The notes beneath the pieces are model-generated. The model was given only the letters and a program-made list of their open reading frames with translations, made no database searches and had not been told where the DNA came from. Shown in pieces: positions 34,726 to 46,799 of a DNA stretch of 64,000 nucleotides (position 1 is the first letter of the stretch; each line of letters starts with the position of its first letter). Origin of the DNA: Schistocephalus solidus (lineage: Eukaryota > Platyhelminthes > Cestoda > Diphyllobothriidea > Diphyllobothriidae); contig WEDG01002810.1 of NCBI GenBank assembly GCA_017591395.1, positions 124,001-188,000 of the forward strand, read 5' to 3'. Position numbers and translations under genes: made by a program.

Positions 34726-35140
34726 GTGCTAGTTGTAGCGGCGGCGGAACATAAAGTAAAGTCGGGTAGGAAAGTAAAGATGACTGATCCTTCAATAGGC
34801 CATCCTTTTTACAATGCTCAGAATTTAGCTTTCATTGCGAAAACCGAGGTGTGGAACGGAAGTCATGAGATGAATAGATCTGCGTTTTCCTCCATAGGGC
34901 GCGTGTTAACTCACTGCACCTGCCTCGTAACGCAGACATTCCTAAGCGGGACCACTACCCGGAAGTGTCAGGCTCCGAACAAGAGCAAATTTCCTTACCC
35001 CCTGAATTCTGCTGTGGTTATTATAAAGAATCAGGAAATGTGAAAAGTCAAACCGATGAGGGTACCCCGTATGGCCGCCTAAACAGGACACGAGAATGGA
35101 ACCGCCCACAATGCATGTGTCTTTGCACCCAATTCCGGGG
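34726..35140 (+). other. Open frame of unknown status, probably repeat
   Basis: A 105-codon open frame (34726-35043) without recognisable domain runs into TTAGGG-like DNA. A dispersed-repeat origin is more likely than a gene: no splice context, and it overlaps a second frame with the same shape. Confidence 0.3.
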
Positions 35141-35325
35141 AAATTAGGTTTAGGATTAAGGTGAGGGTTAGGATTGAGTATCGAGTTCGGTTTAATTTTG
35201 AGATTAATGTTAGGGTTGGGTTTAGGTCAGCATTAGACTAAGGGTTAAGGTTTTGGTCCATGTTAACTGTAAGATTTAAATCGAGGTTTAGGATTATGAT
35301 TGCAGTTCAGTTTTATGTTATTTTA
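35140..35325 (+). repeat. Degenerate telomere-like (TTAGGG)n tract
   Basis: Words GGTTTAGGATTAAGG, GAGGGTTAGGATTG, GTTAGGGTTGGGTTTAGG and TAAGGGTTAAGG occur across ~180 bp with substitutions. The pattern is that of an old interstitial telomeric-type tract or a repeat element with a TTAGG tail. Confidence 0.6.
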
Positions 35326-35329
35326 AGTA

Positions 35330-38300
35330 GGGCGGGGTGGTTCCTATTTCCGTGGCCTGTTTAAGCGTCCGCACAAGGCATCCTTATTGAGTGCGAATTC
35401 ATCTGCAGCCGCAGATCGCTCAGACCTGTCATGAAATCAAAGAGAGAGGCAAACTCTTCTCCGTTAGGCTTGAATAACTCGCTCGGACCCACCAGGCAGC
35501 TCTCACGGCATGAGCAACTGCAGACCATTTTTTAGCTCACCTACAAGCCAGTAAAACCCCCCGGGAGATAGGCCCTTCATTATTTTCTGCTGCTTCCGAC
35601 GTGGAGGTGATTTATCTCTTCGTGTTAACATTGGAATTCGACGGCAATTATTTGACGTGCACTTTAACAGGAGTGCCCGAAGTGCTGTGAAGTCCATGAC
35701 GTGGCTAAGCAATGTGGCGCATGCCGGCTATGCTTCCGATAGTCATTTATGTATTGGATGCTCCACTCCCTCGCCCCGAATACAGAGAGCTGTTGGGACC
35801 ACAGTCGTTTCGAGGTCTGGTCTCGTCGGTCACGGTGACCGCGACGGCGGCAGCCCAAAATGGCACAGGGGCTTTGAGGGATGACGCCTTAGGGCTAGCT
35901 GTCAGTCCAGTCGACGAAATACGCGACCGGACTATCCGAAACGACGGTTTCTGAAAGGGATTATAAACGCGCATGCTCGAGGCTCTGTCTGCGAGCCAAG
36001 TTCTGGGAGGCAGTAGTGCCGAACATGTCAAGCCGCCTTAGTAGCATAAACAGATATTTTCGACTGTGGACTAACAACGTTACCTGTTTTTTTTAAAAAA
36101 AATTCATCAGGAACTAATCACCAGCTTGGAGGAAACCCGTCTATCGGAGGCTTCGTATGCGTTGAACGAAAGTTGATATATGTATTTGGACCGACTTCCA
36201 TCAGCCACAACGGGATAATGGCGTATCAGGTGTCGTAGATAACTATTATTTATACTAGTGGCTGCCTGTTAACAGGTTCATTACTATTACGCGGTTATCG
36301 TGCTGTTGCTGATAGAAGTCGGCACAAATATTCATATGAACTTTCGTTATACACCATTAAAGTCTAAAAATAGGCTGATTTACTCCAAGAAGAAAGTAAA
36401 AAAAAATTCAAAATGAGAATAGCTACCAGAAACCGTACAGAGGATGCTGGGGGAACCACCGAGGAGCGGAACCCCTCGTTTTTGTGTCCTGTAGCAGCAG
36501 AAACATCGGCGAAACAGGTTCCTGGGCTTTTAGCTCGTATCTGTGCAGTCAATAGGATGCAGCAGGCAACCCCTATACACCGTTATCACGGATTAGAAAT
36601 AAAAACGAGAGCCACCAGTCAAGAGGATGTCAGACTCCAGCGACTGAAATTTGCATAAAACCATCAATATCTGTCTAATATGACGGAGAAGAAAAATCAC
36701 CGACTAAGGCCTAAGCTCAACTGTGTGCGATCATGTCTCACGCAAGCAGATATTTAGTGAAGAGGTTTAAACACAGTGCGAGTTCAATTTAACTCTTTGC
36801 TGGTCATCGCCGCACAACACAGTGACACTGATTATGACCGCCTACGACGAGATGGATCTCAAGGAAAGTCCAGCAACAGTTGTGAGTGCAACGAAACGTT
36901 GCCTAGGTGGGTGATCGCATATCTACTTGCCAACATGCATATGGTTTAGGCTTTTTAGCCAGACAGCCCCTTCCAGGGATGATCTCATTCAGAAGCGTAT
37001 GTATTTTATGTTTCAGCTGTCGTTTCAAATTTATTCAAGTTCACTTTAAACAACCACACGCCCAACCGGCCTCTTTAAACAGACATTCTCCATAAAGACA
37101 GAAACATAGTTCTTTACACTGTCAAGCAATATTTTTATAAGTATCGGGCAAAAGGGATATGTTTATTTCAAAACAGGCGACTTTCGATGACCTTTGGTTC
37201 TACAACGATGTGTTATCTTGCATAGCAGGAAGAGAATATATGTCTGCAAGAGGTACGCAAGAAAGGCGATGCAAACAGGAAGAACGTTTTAAACTGTAAC
37301 TAACACCAGTTTCTCTAAAAACGCTCGAAATTGGCCACAAGATGAATAAGGTTGAACTTTCTCATAATTGCAAACTAACTTACGGTCGAGTGTAAACGCG
37401 GACTTGGCTTCACAAGACGAGAAGCAGAAGGAGGAGGAGTAAAACTGGAAGAATATCTTTCTATCAGTCACCTATGATCACTGAGGCTGGTCGCAAATGC
37501 AAGGCCAGAATGATCAGTGTGTCTGATCTCAAGTAGGTTAACATTAGTTATCCTGCTACCATTTGCTTAATTTAGGAAAATACAGCAACCGTCTGCACGC
37601 AGCTCAAAGTTTAAAAATGCGAACTTGACTTTGCTTTAAAGTTGATGTGGAGGCCTGACGCTACTGTATGCTGTAAATGAAACATGCTTCACTAAACGTT
37701 GCTGCTTGTCATGGTGACGCAGATGATATGGTCCCTCGGGGACGTATTCTTCATCTCCCTAGTAACCATCTGTTTATGTTTCTTGATTGATGGTTTCAAA
37801 AAATTTACCACAGACCACCCTGTCTAAGTTTCGCCTTCTTGTTTTTCTTCTGGACCTCCACACCTGCAGCAGAGGAATAGAAGTCCGCTAAATGTATGCT
37901 TCCTTCCAACAAAAAAAAACTGACTGTGGCGATGACATTTAACGCGCTGTCCTGCTCAAAGAAAAAGACGGAGAGGCGAAAACACAGCGCAATTTACCGG
38001 TTCTCAACTGACACGACAGTCGCTGTCAGCATACCTTCGCCCCGCCCCCTCCAGCCTGTAGATACACACGCGAGAGAAAAACAGAGTATGTACAAGGCCA
38101 AATAAAAGTGCAGTTCCTTGCCAGTGTTACCAAGACTACATCCGACTAGAGGACTTGAACAATGGCAGCGGCAGCAATAGCAAAAACAGATACAAGGTCT
38201 AACGCGAGAATTACGCATCGATTTTCTATTGGCATGCTTTACTTTAATTAATTAAATTATTTAATCAATTAATTTAAATTGTAGTGAAACGAAAGATCTT

Positions 38301-38645
38301 TAATAATTATGTTCTCAGACTTGTAATTGCAGCATTTGAGAGTTAAATGCTGGGAAGCATGATTGAATAATTATAAGGGGGTGCAATGAATAAGTGAGAA
38401 GCATGAACGTTGGTGCCCACAGATACCAAAGTTATATTTTAAATTCGTTCTCAACTCCTTACAGTCACTCAAGAACCCACAACTGACTGAAAGTGCAGGG
38501 ACGTTAAAAAATAGTTAACTGACATTTAAAGCAGACGCAGTTGTAATAAGTTGAAAGTCAAAGAATACATAGATGTGAGTAGTCTTGCTAAAGTGTCGTC
38601 GGTTGTCTTTAACTCTCACTTCCGTCCTCGTTTAGAGAACAATAA
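35330..38645. other. No recognisable gene
   Basis: Several 60-90 codon frames exist (for example 35747-36031 minus, 36413-36658 plus) but none has a domain, known repeat core or convincing splice boundaries. Includes an AT-palindromic stretch at 38240-38280 (AATTAATTAAATTATTTAAT). Probably intergenic or intronic. Confidence 0.4.
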
Positions 38646-38649
38646 AGAG

Positions 38650-38865
38650 GCTTAATTGTTTCTTCGGTGACAGTTGGACCGTCGATTTCGACGAGGTCCA
38701 CCGTATGCTCCACACCAGGTGGTGCAGGGACGGTGACTTGCGCGTGAATTAGTTTTAAGTGATAGTAGCCTTGCGCTGCAGCTACCGCACTCTCTCCTCC
38801 TCCCCCACCTGAGCCCGTTGTCAAGACAGAGTCAAGAAGACCGGAGATGGGTAAGGCAAGAAACT
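38650..38865 (+). repeat. R380 fragment
   Basis: GACCGTCGATTTCGACGAGG through GGACGGTGACTTGCGCGTGA to GTCAAGAAGACCGGAGATGG, closely matching the start of the 62.4 kb R380 copy. It ends abruptly at about 38850. Confidence 0.72.
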
Positions 38866-39159
38866 CACGCAGATACGTGCATTGAAGTTTAATATTATTA
38901 CAGATTAATCTAATTGTCCCCATGGTACGTAAGTCGCGCAGGCGACCGCAGATCACAGCGTTATTTGAACCCTTCTTAAACGCCCATTTATAAGAATTAT
39001 TAGGCGAAAATGTACCTTCATTGCAACCGAATATCTGTGAATAATACAAATATACAGACTAAGCAAATGACAAAATAAAACAAGGGACGAAAAATTTCTA
39101 GAGAATCCTGGCTGAGCTAAGGTTCAACTTAGGTTAATTGAAATCAGGTGCCCAATTTA

Positions 39160-39401
39160 TCAAACTAGTAATTTTTGGGAGCAAGCCCTTATATTGGTGG
39201 AATTATCGTTGCAATAATATTTGACTCCATGTGCAAATTTTCTGATGGAACAAACCGTACAATACTTCTGGCGGCATTTCCATTTTGAATCCTTGTAGTA
39301 TATGAACTCATAGTAAACAATAAAAATTAATGCAAAAAAAATCTGGATGATGAACCAAATAGAAATTCTTCCTTCAGGCTGCCAATAATCAATGAAGAGT
39401 A
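39160..39401 (-). CDS. Candidate terminal exon with one membrane segment
   Basis: Minus-strand frame of 80 codons preceded by an acceptor-like TTTTTTTGTAAATTGTGACAG| (exon would begin at 39401). It starts LFIDYWQPEGRI, has a ~20-residue hydrophobic stretch (ISIWFIIQIFFALIFIVYY) and then a Cys-rich tail (KCRQKYCTVCSIRK), closing with TGA. It would be the 3' end of a membrane-protein gene. No family recognised and no clear polyadenylation signal follows. Confidence 0.35.
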
Positions 39402-39419
39402 CTGTCACAATTTACAAAA

Positions 39420-40685
39420 AAAGATGATTACCACTAAAGGTTAGCATCAGTAAAGGGCAGTACGTTCAATAAAAACGTCCGCATGGCATACTTACGAAAT
39501 ATCTACACAATAACGCAGAAGATATTCTGTGTTACGTCTTGTCATATTATGCAGTTTTTTTATTCTTCGTTTATGAAATTTCTTAGTACCCACATAGGCC
39601 AGTTAAATACGTAAAGTTCTCCAAAAAAGTAACAGTAACTTACAGAAACTACAAATAACAGCTGACACTTGTTTATATGCAAAAGATAATGTCAGGAAAA
39701 ATAATTTTTCACAACTAATTTTATGCTTTGCCAAACCTTTCAAAAGACTATAATTTGATCCTGAGAAAACATTCAGTGAGAAGCATAAGTGTTTAAAATG
39801 TTTTTGAAAGGCCGAATAACTCCACATTACAAATAATGGTGTTTATGCCATTAATAAATAACATAGAATAAGCCAAGTTTCTTGATTTTTAGTAAGTTAT
39901 AAGTGAATAAACGCCGTAGACTACAGCATAAACTAAGTTATTCAAACCTTATAAAAAATTATGTTACCGACCCAGAAGGTTTTGGGCAAACGCCAAAGTT
40001 TTTCTTTTTCTCAAAACTATAAGTCTCAAACAACTATATTTTGGGAAAGAAAATCTTAGCTAACATCGCGCAGGCAGACGTTCTCCAAGGAAGAGTAGGT
40101 ACCGGCATAACCTATAAGTTGTTGAAATTCAACTTTTGTTGCTACACAAAATATGGAACCCTATCCTAACCACCTCGCAGAAAACACCTGCACAACAATT
40201 ATTGCACTAGGACTCGTTCGATGCAAAGGGTATTTGTCAGTTGAATGACCCGATATGTAATTTCGAATTTTAAAACATAAAAACGTTAAAATGCGCGACA
40301 ATTGACTTAAAATTTATACCTTTTATTATTTTAACAAAATATAGCTAGGTAATTTAGCTTAACAGGTGCCGTAGGCCATATCAGCCTATGTGCCGACTCT
40401 TATGTTCTGTATTCTTTTCCATTATTTCTTTGTTAATTCCTGTTTCTTAGCTTCAAAAACTTCATACTGCGTTTGAATCCCTGTTAATATTGTTAGAATT
40501 GGCTCAGTTAAATCCGATTTTTGCGGAAAAATATTTACCTACTCAATAACTTGTGCATTTCTCGCTTCAAATGCACATAGTTTATTTGGTTGTATATTCA
40601 GTTATGATTTATGCTGACTTATATTCGAATATTAGGCTTAAGTTTCTGTTAACTGCCCAGGACAGTGTTTACGACGCGTAGATTT
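39420..40685. other. No recognisable gene
   Basis: AT-rich, with short frames only. No repeats of the families described here. Confidence 0.4.
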
Positions 40686-40689
40686 TCAG

Positions 40690-40858
40690 GGTCAACCCCA
40701 GATCCAGAATTGACGCCAACTTAACAATCGAGTATTGCTGGTTGGTTCCATTCGAAGAAGTCGGTCAGTCTTATAATTTTGAGAGATATGTTGGCTGCAA
40801 CATCAAACTTGGCAAAGCTATGAGAAAAGGACGGTTACAAAGGCCAGAGTTCCAGAAC
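40690..40858 (+). CDS. Weak candidate exon
   Basis: Acceptor-like GATTTTCAG| at 40689, an open frame of 56 codons (VNPRSRIDANLTIEYCWLVP...), and a possible donor AAC|GTAGAC. No domain recognised. Chance occurrence of an open frame this long is not negligible, so treat as a hint only. Confidence 0.2.
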
Positions 40859-41359
40859 GTAGACTGAACTAAACATAGGTTATATTCTCAAAAAATATAT
40901 CGTCTTGCAGTGTTAAGAGATAATAAGGGCAGTTTTCCAATATTTTTTTCATTTAGCGACAAATGACATACACAGTAATATTAACTCTCATTAGTAAATG
41001 TTGGCTGTGGATTGTTTTTGGTCGCATAAGAAAGTATCGAAAATAATTAAGAAAATTATTTAATATATGCCTTATTTATTTGAGAAATAAGGTTCAAGCA
41101 TAGAAGTTTAACATAAACCACCCGTGAAATGCGCACATACCACAATTCAAGCTACTCCGATCGCAAACGACTTTGCAAAGCCCGCGAGCGTCTAAAGGTC
41201 GTACTTTAAATAAATGCCAGATTTCCTAGGAGAGACGAAGACTTCAAAGTGTATATTTTCCGCGATTATTAAAGATTATAATACAGAGTGCTTTGAAAGA
41301 AAGGAGGAATAAATATTTAGCGAAAAGGCTCAGTGCATGCCTAAATAAACTTCCTAGAT

Positions 41360-41530
41360 TTGGATTGCCGATCAAAATTCGGGAAAATAACAATCGGCAA
41401 GGATCTCAGTCGATTATCGCTGCCAGCCAAGGAGACGCAAACTACCAACCTGGAGCATCTTGATAGCAGTAAAACCGGCAGCAAGTTTTCTACCAACAAC
41501 CATATGAAAAACTCGTTGTTAGTTGTAGAA
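41360..41530 (+). other. Unassigned open frame
   Basis: A hydrophilic 67-codon frame (GKDLSRLSLPAKETQTTNLE...) follows an AG at 41356-41357. It has protein-like composition but lacks a good donor. It could be an upstream exon of the plus-strand gene ending at 51908. Confidence 0.2.
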
Positions 41531-41956
41531 GGTGGCGTATTTTTTCCACTTCAGCTCCTTTGAGTTTACGAAGTTTTTGTCTCTACCTTAGTGTAGAAGA
41601 TACGTTGGTTTAGGGATAAATCTTGAGTGGATTGTCCAGTCTGGAAATTTTGGAGTTATTTTCTTGAGTTTGATGATTCTGCGGCTGTCCAAATATTCCT
41701 TCACTGAGGCTTATTCCACGTCCCAGAGCTTATCCCTACGAAATATACAAAATTCACCGTTCACGCCAGCGGCTTGCTTCTTTAATCTGCTCTGAATCGG
41801 GACAGGAGAAGTCCCAACAAAAGCTGAGTCATTGCATTGTCCTAAGAAGTCTGACTGATAAATATTATTGCACCCTAGCCAATTTATTTAAGAAGATTTA
41901 TAAATTAAATGCATTCGCATTTAATCATAAGAGATATGGAAAACACAGACACTCAG

Positions 41957-42175
41957 GATTCATCTGCGAGGGAAATACATTGATGGCATGGTCGGAAGTA
42001 TAAATCTCATCGAAGAAACATGTTGTGACGCACCTAACCACCACAAATCTGATAAACAAAATTGTATACAAACACAAACGGATGGCAAAGACAGATATTC
42101 TGTTTCTACTTCTCCTCCTGCCAAGTGGGCAAAAGGCCTGATAACACTAATGAATGTCACCTATGAGGACGAAAG
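41957..42175 (+). CDS. Candidate host exon with good splice borders
   Basis: A 219-nt (73-codon) stretch between ACTCAG| (41956) and GAAAG|GTGAAT (42175). It is open in the frame that starts one nucleotide in, so both ends have the same phase. The peptide (IHLRGKYIDGMVGSINLIEE ... KWAKGLITLMNVTYEDE) has normal composition and no known domain. It lies on the same strand as, and about 7.7 kb upstream of, the coiled-coil exons with LINE debris between, so it may be an earlier exon of that gene. The link is unproven. Confidence 0.4.
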
Positions 42176-42399
42176 GTGAATGGGGTGTTTAAGTCTACTA
42201 CAAAAATTCCTATTTATGAAGAAAGACATATGTAACTTGTAACAAGAAATGGCCGATCTAAAAGAGAGTGTTCATTGTTCATCCGGCAAAAAAACACCCG
42301 TCACAACGAGAATTCCAACAAAATACGTATATGAATATAACTTCCTCAAGAATACATAATGAAGAGCTAAAGACATTGAGCTTTAAGAGCTCAGTAAAT

Positions 42400-44765
42400 C
42401 AGTAGACATTTCCTTCCTTCGAAAGGGAGATCAAACCAGCTAATGCACCTTACTACTGTCCTCCAGCTCAGACAGCAGCCTTTATACTGTGGATACAGAA
42501 ACATATGCGGCATCGTTGCTGGATGATAAAACAAAGAAAAACGTTGAAATGCTCGTCAAATTTTTAGGACCGAAGACGAAAAATTTGAAGTCGAAAAAGG
42601 TAGAGATGAGTATACAAAACATTGTGTTCCAACTCCGAACGAAGCTCGTTCTCACCGATAGATGCTCAAGCGGAATCCTCTGCTGGTGATACAGAAGCAA
42701 GTGCAGAGCAAATAGGCAAAGATCCCAAAAGGGGTTCGCAATTAACTTAAGGAATCCTAGCTCATACTGACGCAAATAGAATCGTCGGCCGGAGTAGATT
42801 TCTTTCTGATACTGATGTTCTATCAACAAATCAGAACTCAAAGTCACCAAACAGACATTTCGACAGAAAACGCAATCTCGTTATTAAAGGGGCTTTCGAG
42901 TCCACTTTTGTGATTGTAAAGGTAAGGGAAGACCATGACCTCAGTCTTTTCCGAGCATACTTAAATTCGATTCTTTAAGATGACGAAATGCATTACCGTG
43001 CACAAAGCACTTCATTTAGGGAAATTGGGTGTTTCCCTTGAACTATGATCATCGAGGCCTCTTAAAATCATTCTTCAAAATGATATTCGGGCTTCACGCC
43101 TCCTAGAACGGAGAATGGTTCTCTGTAGCTCACACAGGGACGCGTTAATTCAGCCGGATAACGAACCGACATAAATGCGCAAAATAAGGATCCTGAGAAC
43201 AGAACTGAAGAGAAAAATCGAACAGGGGGAAAATAACTCCAAATAAAGGATGTGAAAATAAAAATTGATGAAGAGGTCTGTCTGGTGGCAAACCCCGTAT
43301 ATCATCAAGGTGGGTCCTCACTGAGACGAAGGACACTAAATACGAAGAATCCAACTGTACAGAGCTCGTATAACAAAAGGAAGGCGCTCCAGAGCTCGGT
43401 TGATCACCACTCATCAGACCTCAGGATGGGCGGGATGGACACCAGTTCGTCTCGGAAAGCAATGACAGACTCTAGCATTAATTGACACGAAATGAGCAGA
43501 AGTCTATATGGAGGAGTTACCCAGTCTAAATTGAGATGTTTGTATACCAATACTCAGAGTCTCCTTTCAAATAGACGAACTCAAGGCACTTATCCCAGAC
43601 CCCATATACAAAGGTGGTATTCGATCTAATGTCAACAATTATTGGCCTGTCAGCCTAAGCTCCATTTGCTGTAAAATAATGGAATCAATAATCAAGAAGG
43701 TGACTTTAATTTCCTGGAGGAAAACTGATTACTCTCAAAGCTCCAGCATGGCTTCAGACAGAATCGCTAATAACATTCAAATTTATTACTCTCCACAGAG
43801 CAGTGGACTCATGCATTGGATGCAGATGGTAGGGTTGACGTCATTTCTACTTATTTCAAGAAGGCGTTTGACATAACCCACGTCTTATCTATAAATTATC
43901 TGAAATTGGAATAAGAGAAATGCTGATGACATGAATTGCAGATTTTCTTACAAGAAGATTGCAAACTGTGTGCATCGATACCTCGAAGTCAACACCGACT
44001 CCGGTTCTAAGTGGTGTCCCCCCAAGGCTCCGTTTTAGGGCCGTTACTCTTCTATGTGTACATCAAAGACTGTGACGACGACATGCGTTACAGCGCCGTC
44101 ATGTTCGCAGACGATGTATAATTGTGGAGGGTCATCAGATCTAATGCGGATAGGCTCGCATTTCGAAAGAATCTTAACCGTTTAAGCAACTGGTCCGCTC
44201 GTTGGCTCTTAAATTTTAACGATGGGAAGTGTGCGGTCCTAAGACTCCGTAAAAAAAGATCCAGTGAGGTGGATGATTCGTACCATTACCTTCTCGTTGA
44301 ACAGCCCTTTCAATTTTCGAGGAACAGAAGGATCTTGGTGTTCAAATAAACTCATCACTCAAACCATCCTTACAGTGTTTAACGGCAGCTTAACACGCAA
44401 AAGCGATCTTATTTGCGCTCAGACTTCGATTTATGCAGATTGATATGGAGCTATTCCGAATAACTTACGGGGCATTCGTTCGATCTCACTTGGAATATGC
44501 CGTCCAGGCCTAGCGTCTGTGGTTTAAGAAGGATTACCTACAACTTGAAAGGGTGCAGGTGACGGCAATGGAGACGGTGAAAAATCTTTGTCATCTGCCT
44601 TACGAAGCCAGACTAGCTGAACTTGATTTGTTTCCTCTCCATTACAGGCAACTATGGGGTGACCTCATCCAAACCTACCGGATCTTCAGAGGCCGCGAGT
44701 GCACCCTATAATTTACTAACTTTTTTAGAATTTAGAATTTATATTTGGATAGGACCGGCAAGGCA
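42400..44765 (+). mobile_element. Internally deleted CR1-type LINE (pseudogene)
   Basis: First part (42489-43490): remnants of an ORF1-like protein, including a 66-codon open frame (TYAASLLDDKTKKNVEML). The endonuclease start is readable near 43530-43590 (CLYTNTQSLLSN). The rest of the endonuclease is missing and sequence jumps at about 43600 to RT: PVSLSSICCK-like, LQHGFRQ-like, SGVP, then an extra C in the QGSVLGPLLF segment (frame shift near 44020), and MFADDV followed immediately by a stop (near 44118). The thumb (RLSNWSARWLLNFNDGKCAV at about 44175) and C-terminal region (LPYEARLAELDLFPLHYRQL near 44600-44660) follow. The element is inactive. Clade is judged from recalled CR1-like sequences. 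Confidence 0.8.
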
Positions 44766-44769
44766 CTGT

Positions 44770-46250
44770 CTAAACAAACATTAGTAACGAAACAAAGTTA
44801 TCACAATGTGTGCAGATAAAATTTACAAATACTTAATAATGCAGACAGATCTTGTCCTGCTAGGTCAGCAGTTAGCGATGTTTTGAGCTTAATAGTGAAC
44901 AAGAAAGATAGGCAGTGAAAAAACTCCTACCTTTAAGATGGAGGCAGAGTTAAATAGGCCTTCATTTTCTAAAAGAATGTAGGAGAAAAAAACTTCTTAG
45001 GAAAATAAGGTCAGATGGTAGAGTAGGGTAATACTGCAGTAGCATTTCAGAATGAGATAATGAAACGTCGACATGGTTTGTTCTTGATCACTTAGGCGTT
45101 TGAAACAAAATCTCACGAAAGTGCGTCAATGAAATTGAGGCCTCAGCATCTTAGGATCCAGAATTGAATTCTGATGATGGTTAGTATCCAATGAAACGTC
45201 AGCATTTTAGACTGTGGACCACCGAATGTGTATGTCCGAATGACTTCATCGTCTGGATGACTGGTGCTTTAAAGGAGACATCATTGTTCGTGGAAGAATT
45301 GAGGTAGTGCAAAGATAGTTTCAAGAGGGTCACTTAAATTCCCTATTGTCCTTTCTCCGAATCATGGGGAAAGCTACTGGGAAAAGATGAGTAAAATAAA
45401 AGGTTAATAGAATCAGTGTTAAGATAAATGTGCGGTTTTCGCTTAAATGCAGATAGACAAGTTAACGACCTTATTTAAAGTGGCAAGTTATTCCAAAGAA
45501 AGTTGCAAGTAGAAGCAAAGAAAAAAGAGCGTTTACACGTGGAGGATGCAGGGGGATGTATAATAAGGGCAGAAGTTTTTACGGTTATAAGGAAGACTAA
45601 CGGGGATAATGACAGAAAGATTGAGGTGATTTGGGCTATTATTTAGTTGGAAAAGGAGCCAAAAGCCTGCTTCCAGTCTCCTGGCAATAAATAAATAAGA
45701 GAATTGCCGCTATGACATTTGAGAAAGAACGACTCTCACAGAACAAATACCTACAGCCAGCCCTGTTAGAACTTTCTGGCTCAAATTGCCTGTCAAACAG
45801 TTTCGCACTGATCAGGAACAATTTATTTTAATTTTTTCCATTTTGATTACAACACATTTAAATGTCTTCTACTTCATACTGCCAGTAAAAATATAAGATT
45901 TACTCTACTAGTTTTTTTTAAATTGGCGGCTCGCTGAATTCCGACTCCGATTTAACCGTAGCAGTTTTTACCTGATTCTTTTCTAGTTCACCGTATATGT
46001 CCAAGATTGTTGACTATTGTTTTGAAAATGGCAAATCCTTCTGAATCGGATAAGGCTACCAGATTATTCATTTCTGCTGTTAATATGGCTGCTCACGTAG
46101 TGCAACAATCATCCTCTTTGTAATAATTTATACCGTGATACTAAGTTTGTAATGACAAGGCTCTCTGGACCTTAAATGTACAATTTATTTATTTATTATC
46201 AGGGTCCTGCTAGATGTTGCCTGTAACCCTTCAAAACATGCAAGAAAATT
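44770..46250. other. No gene; isolated hammerhead-like motif
   Basis: AT-rich with short frames. The only notable item is CTGATGA...GAAACGTC at 45171-45200 (separate entry). Confidence 0.4.
45160..45212 (+). ncRNA. Isolated hammerhead-like motif (weak)
   Basis: CTGATGA (45171-45177), a possible 3-bp stem TGG/CCA, GAAAC (45193-45197) and GTC (45198-45200), the same order as in the Penelope arms. Stem II is short with two unpaired bases before GAAA, and stem I pairing is poor. Possibly a remnant Penelope terminal repeat; no protein remnant seen beside it. Confidence 0.3.
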
Positions 46251-46252
46251 GG

Positions 46253-46786
46253 CAAAGATCCCAAAAGGGTTTCACCATTAACATTAGGAATCGTTGCTCG
46301 TAATGAGGCCAATAATATTGTCGACCAGAGTATAATTCTTCCTGATACTGATGCTTTGTAAACAAATCTGAACTCAAAGTCACCAAACATACATTTCGAC
46401 CGAAAACACAATCTCGTTATTAAAGGGGCTCTCAAGTCTACTTCTCTGATTGCAAAGGAAAGGGTAGAACATGACCTCAGTCTTTTCTGAGAATAAGCAT
46501 ATTCGATTCTTCAAGATGGCGATTGCGTAACCGTGCACAAAGAATTCCGTTTAGGGAAAGCGGATGTTTCACATGAACTTTCATTACCAAGTCCTCTTAA
46601 AATCATTCTTGAAAATGATGTTCAGGCTTCTTGCCTCCTAGAACAGAGAATGGCTCTCCGTAGATCACACAGGGATGTTTTTTTGGCCGGATAACGAACC
46701 TATGGAAAGGCACAAAATGAGAATGCTGAGAGCAGAACTGCAGAGGAGAACCGAACAGGGGGAAAAATCATTCCAAATTAGGGCAG
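46253..46786 (+). mobile_element. ORF1-region fragment of the CR1-type LINE
   Basis: Aligns along its whole length with 42712-43252: shared AAGATCCCAAAAGG, CTCAAAGTCACCAAAC, AATCTCGTTATTAAAGGGGC, CCATGACCTCAGTCTTTTC-like, CTCTTAAAATCATTCTT and GAACAGGGGGAAAA. The translation contains LKIILENDVQASCLLEQRMA. It stops exactly where the minus-strand LINE begins (about 46787), so one insertion truncated the other or both were joined by rearrangement. Confidence 0.8.
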
Positions 46787-46799
46787 TATGAGGACCGTA

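Noticed and set aside
36835..36905. Another hammerhead near GAAACGTTGCC
   Set aside because: No CTGATGA box at a workable distance and no stem II.
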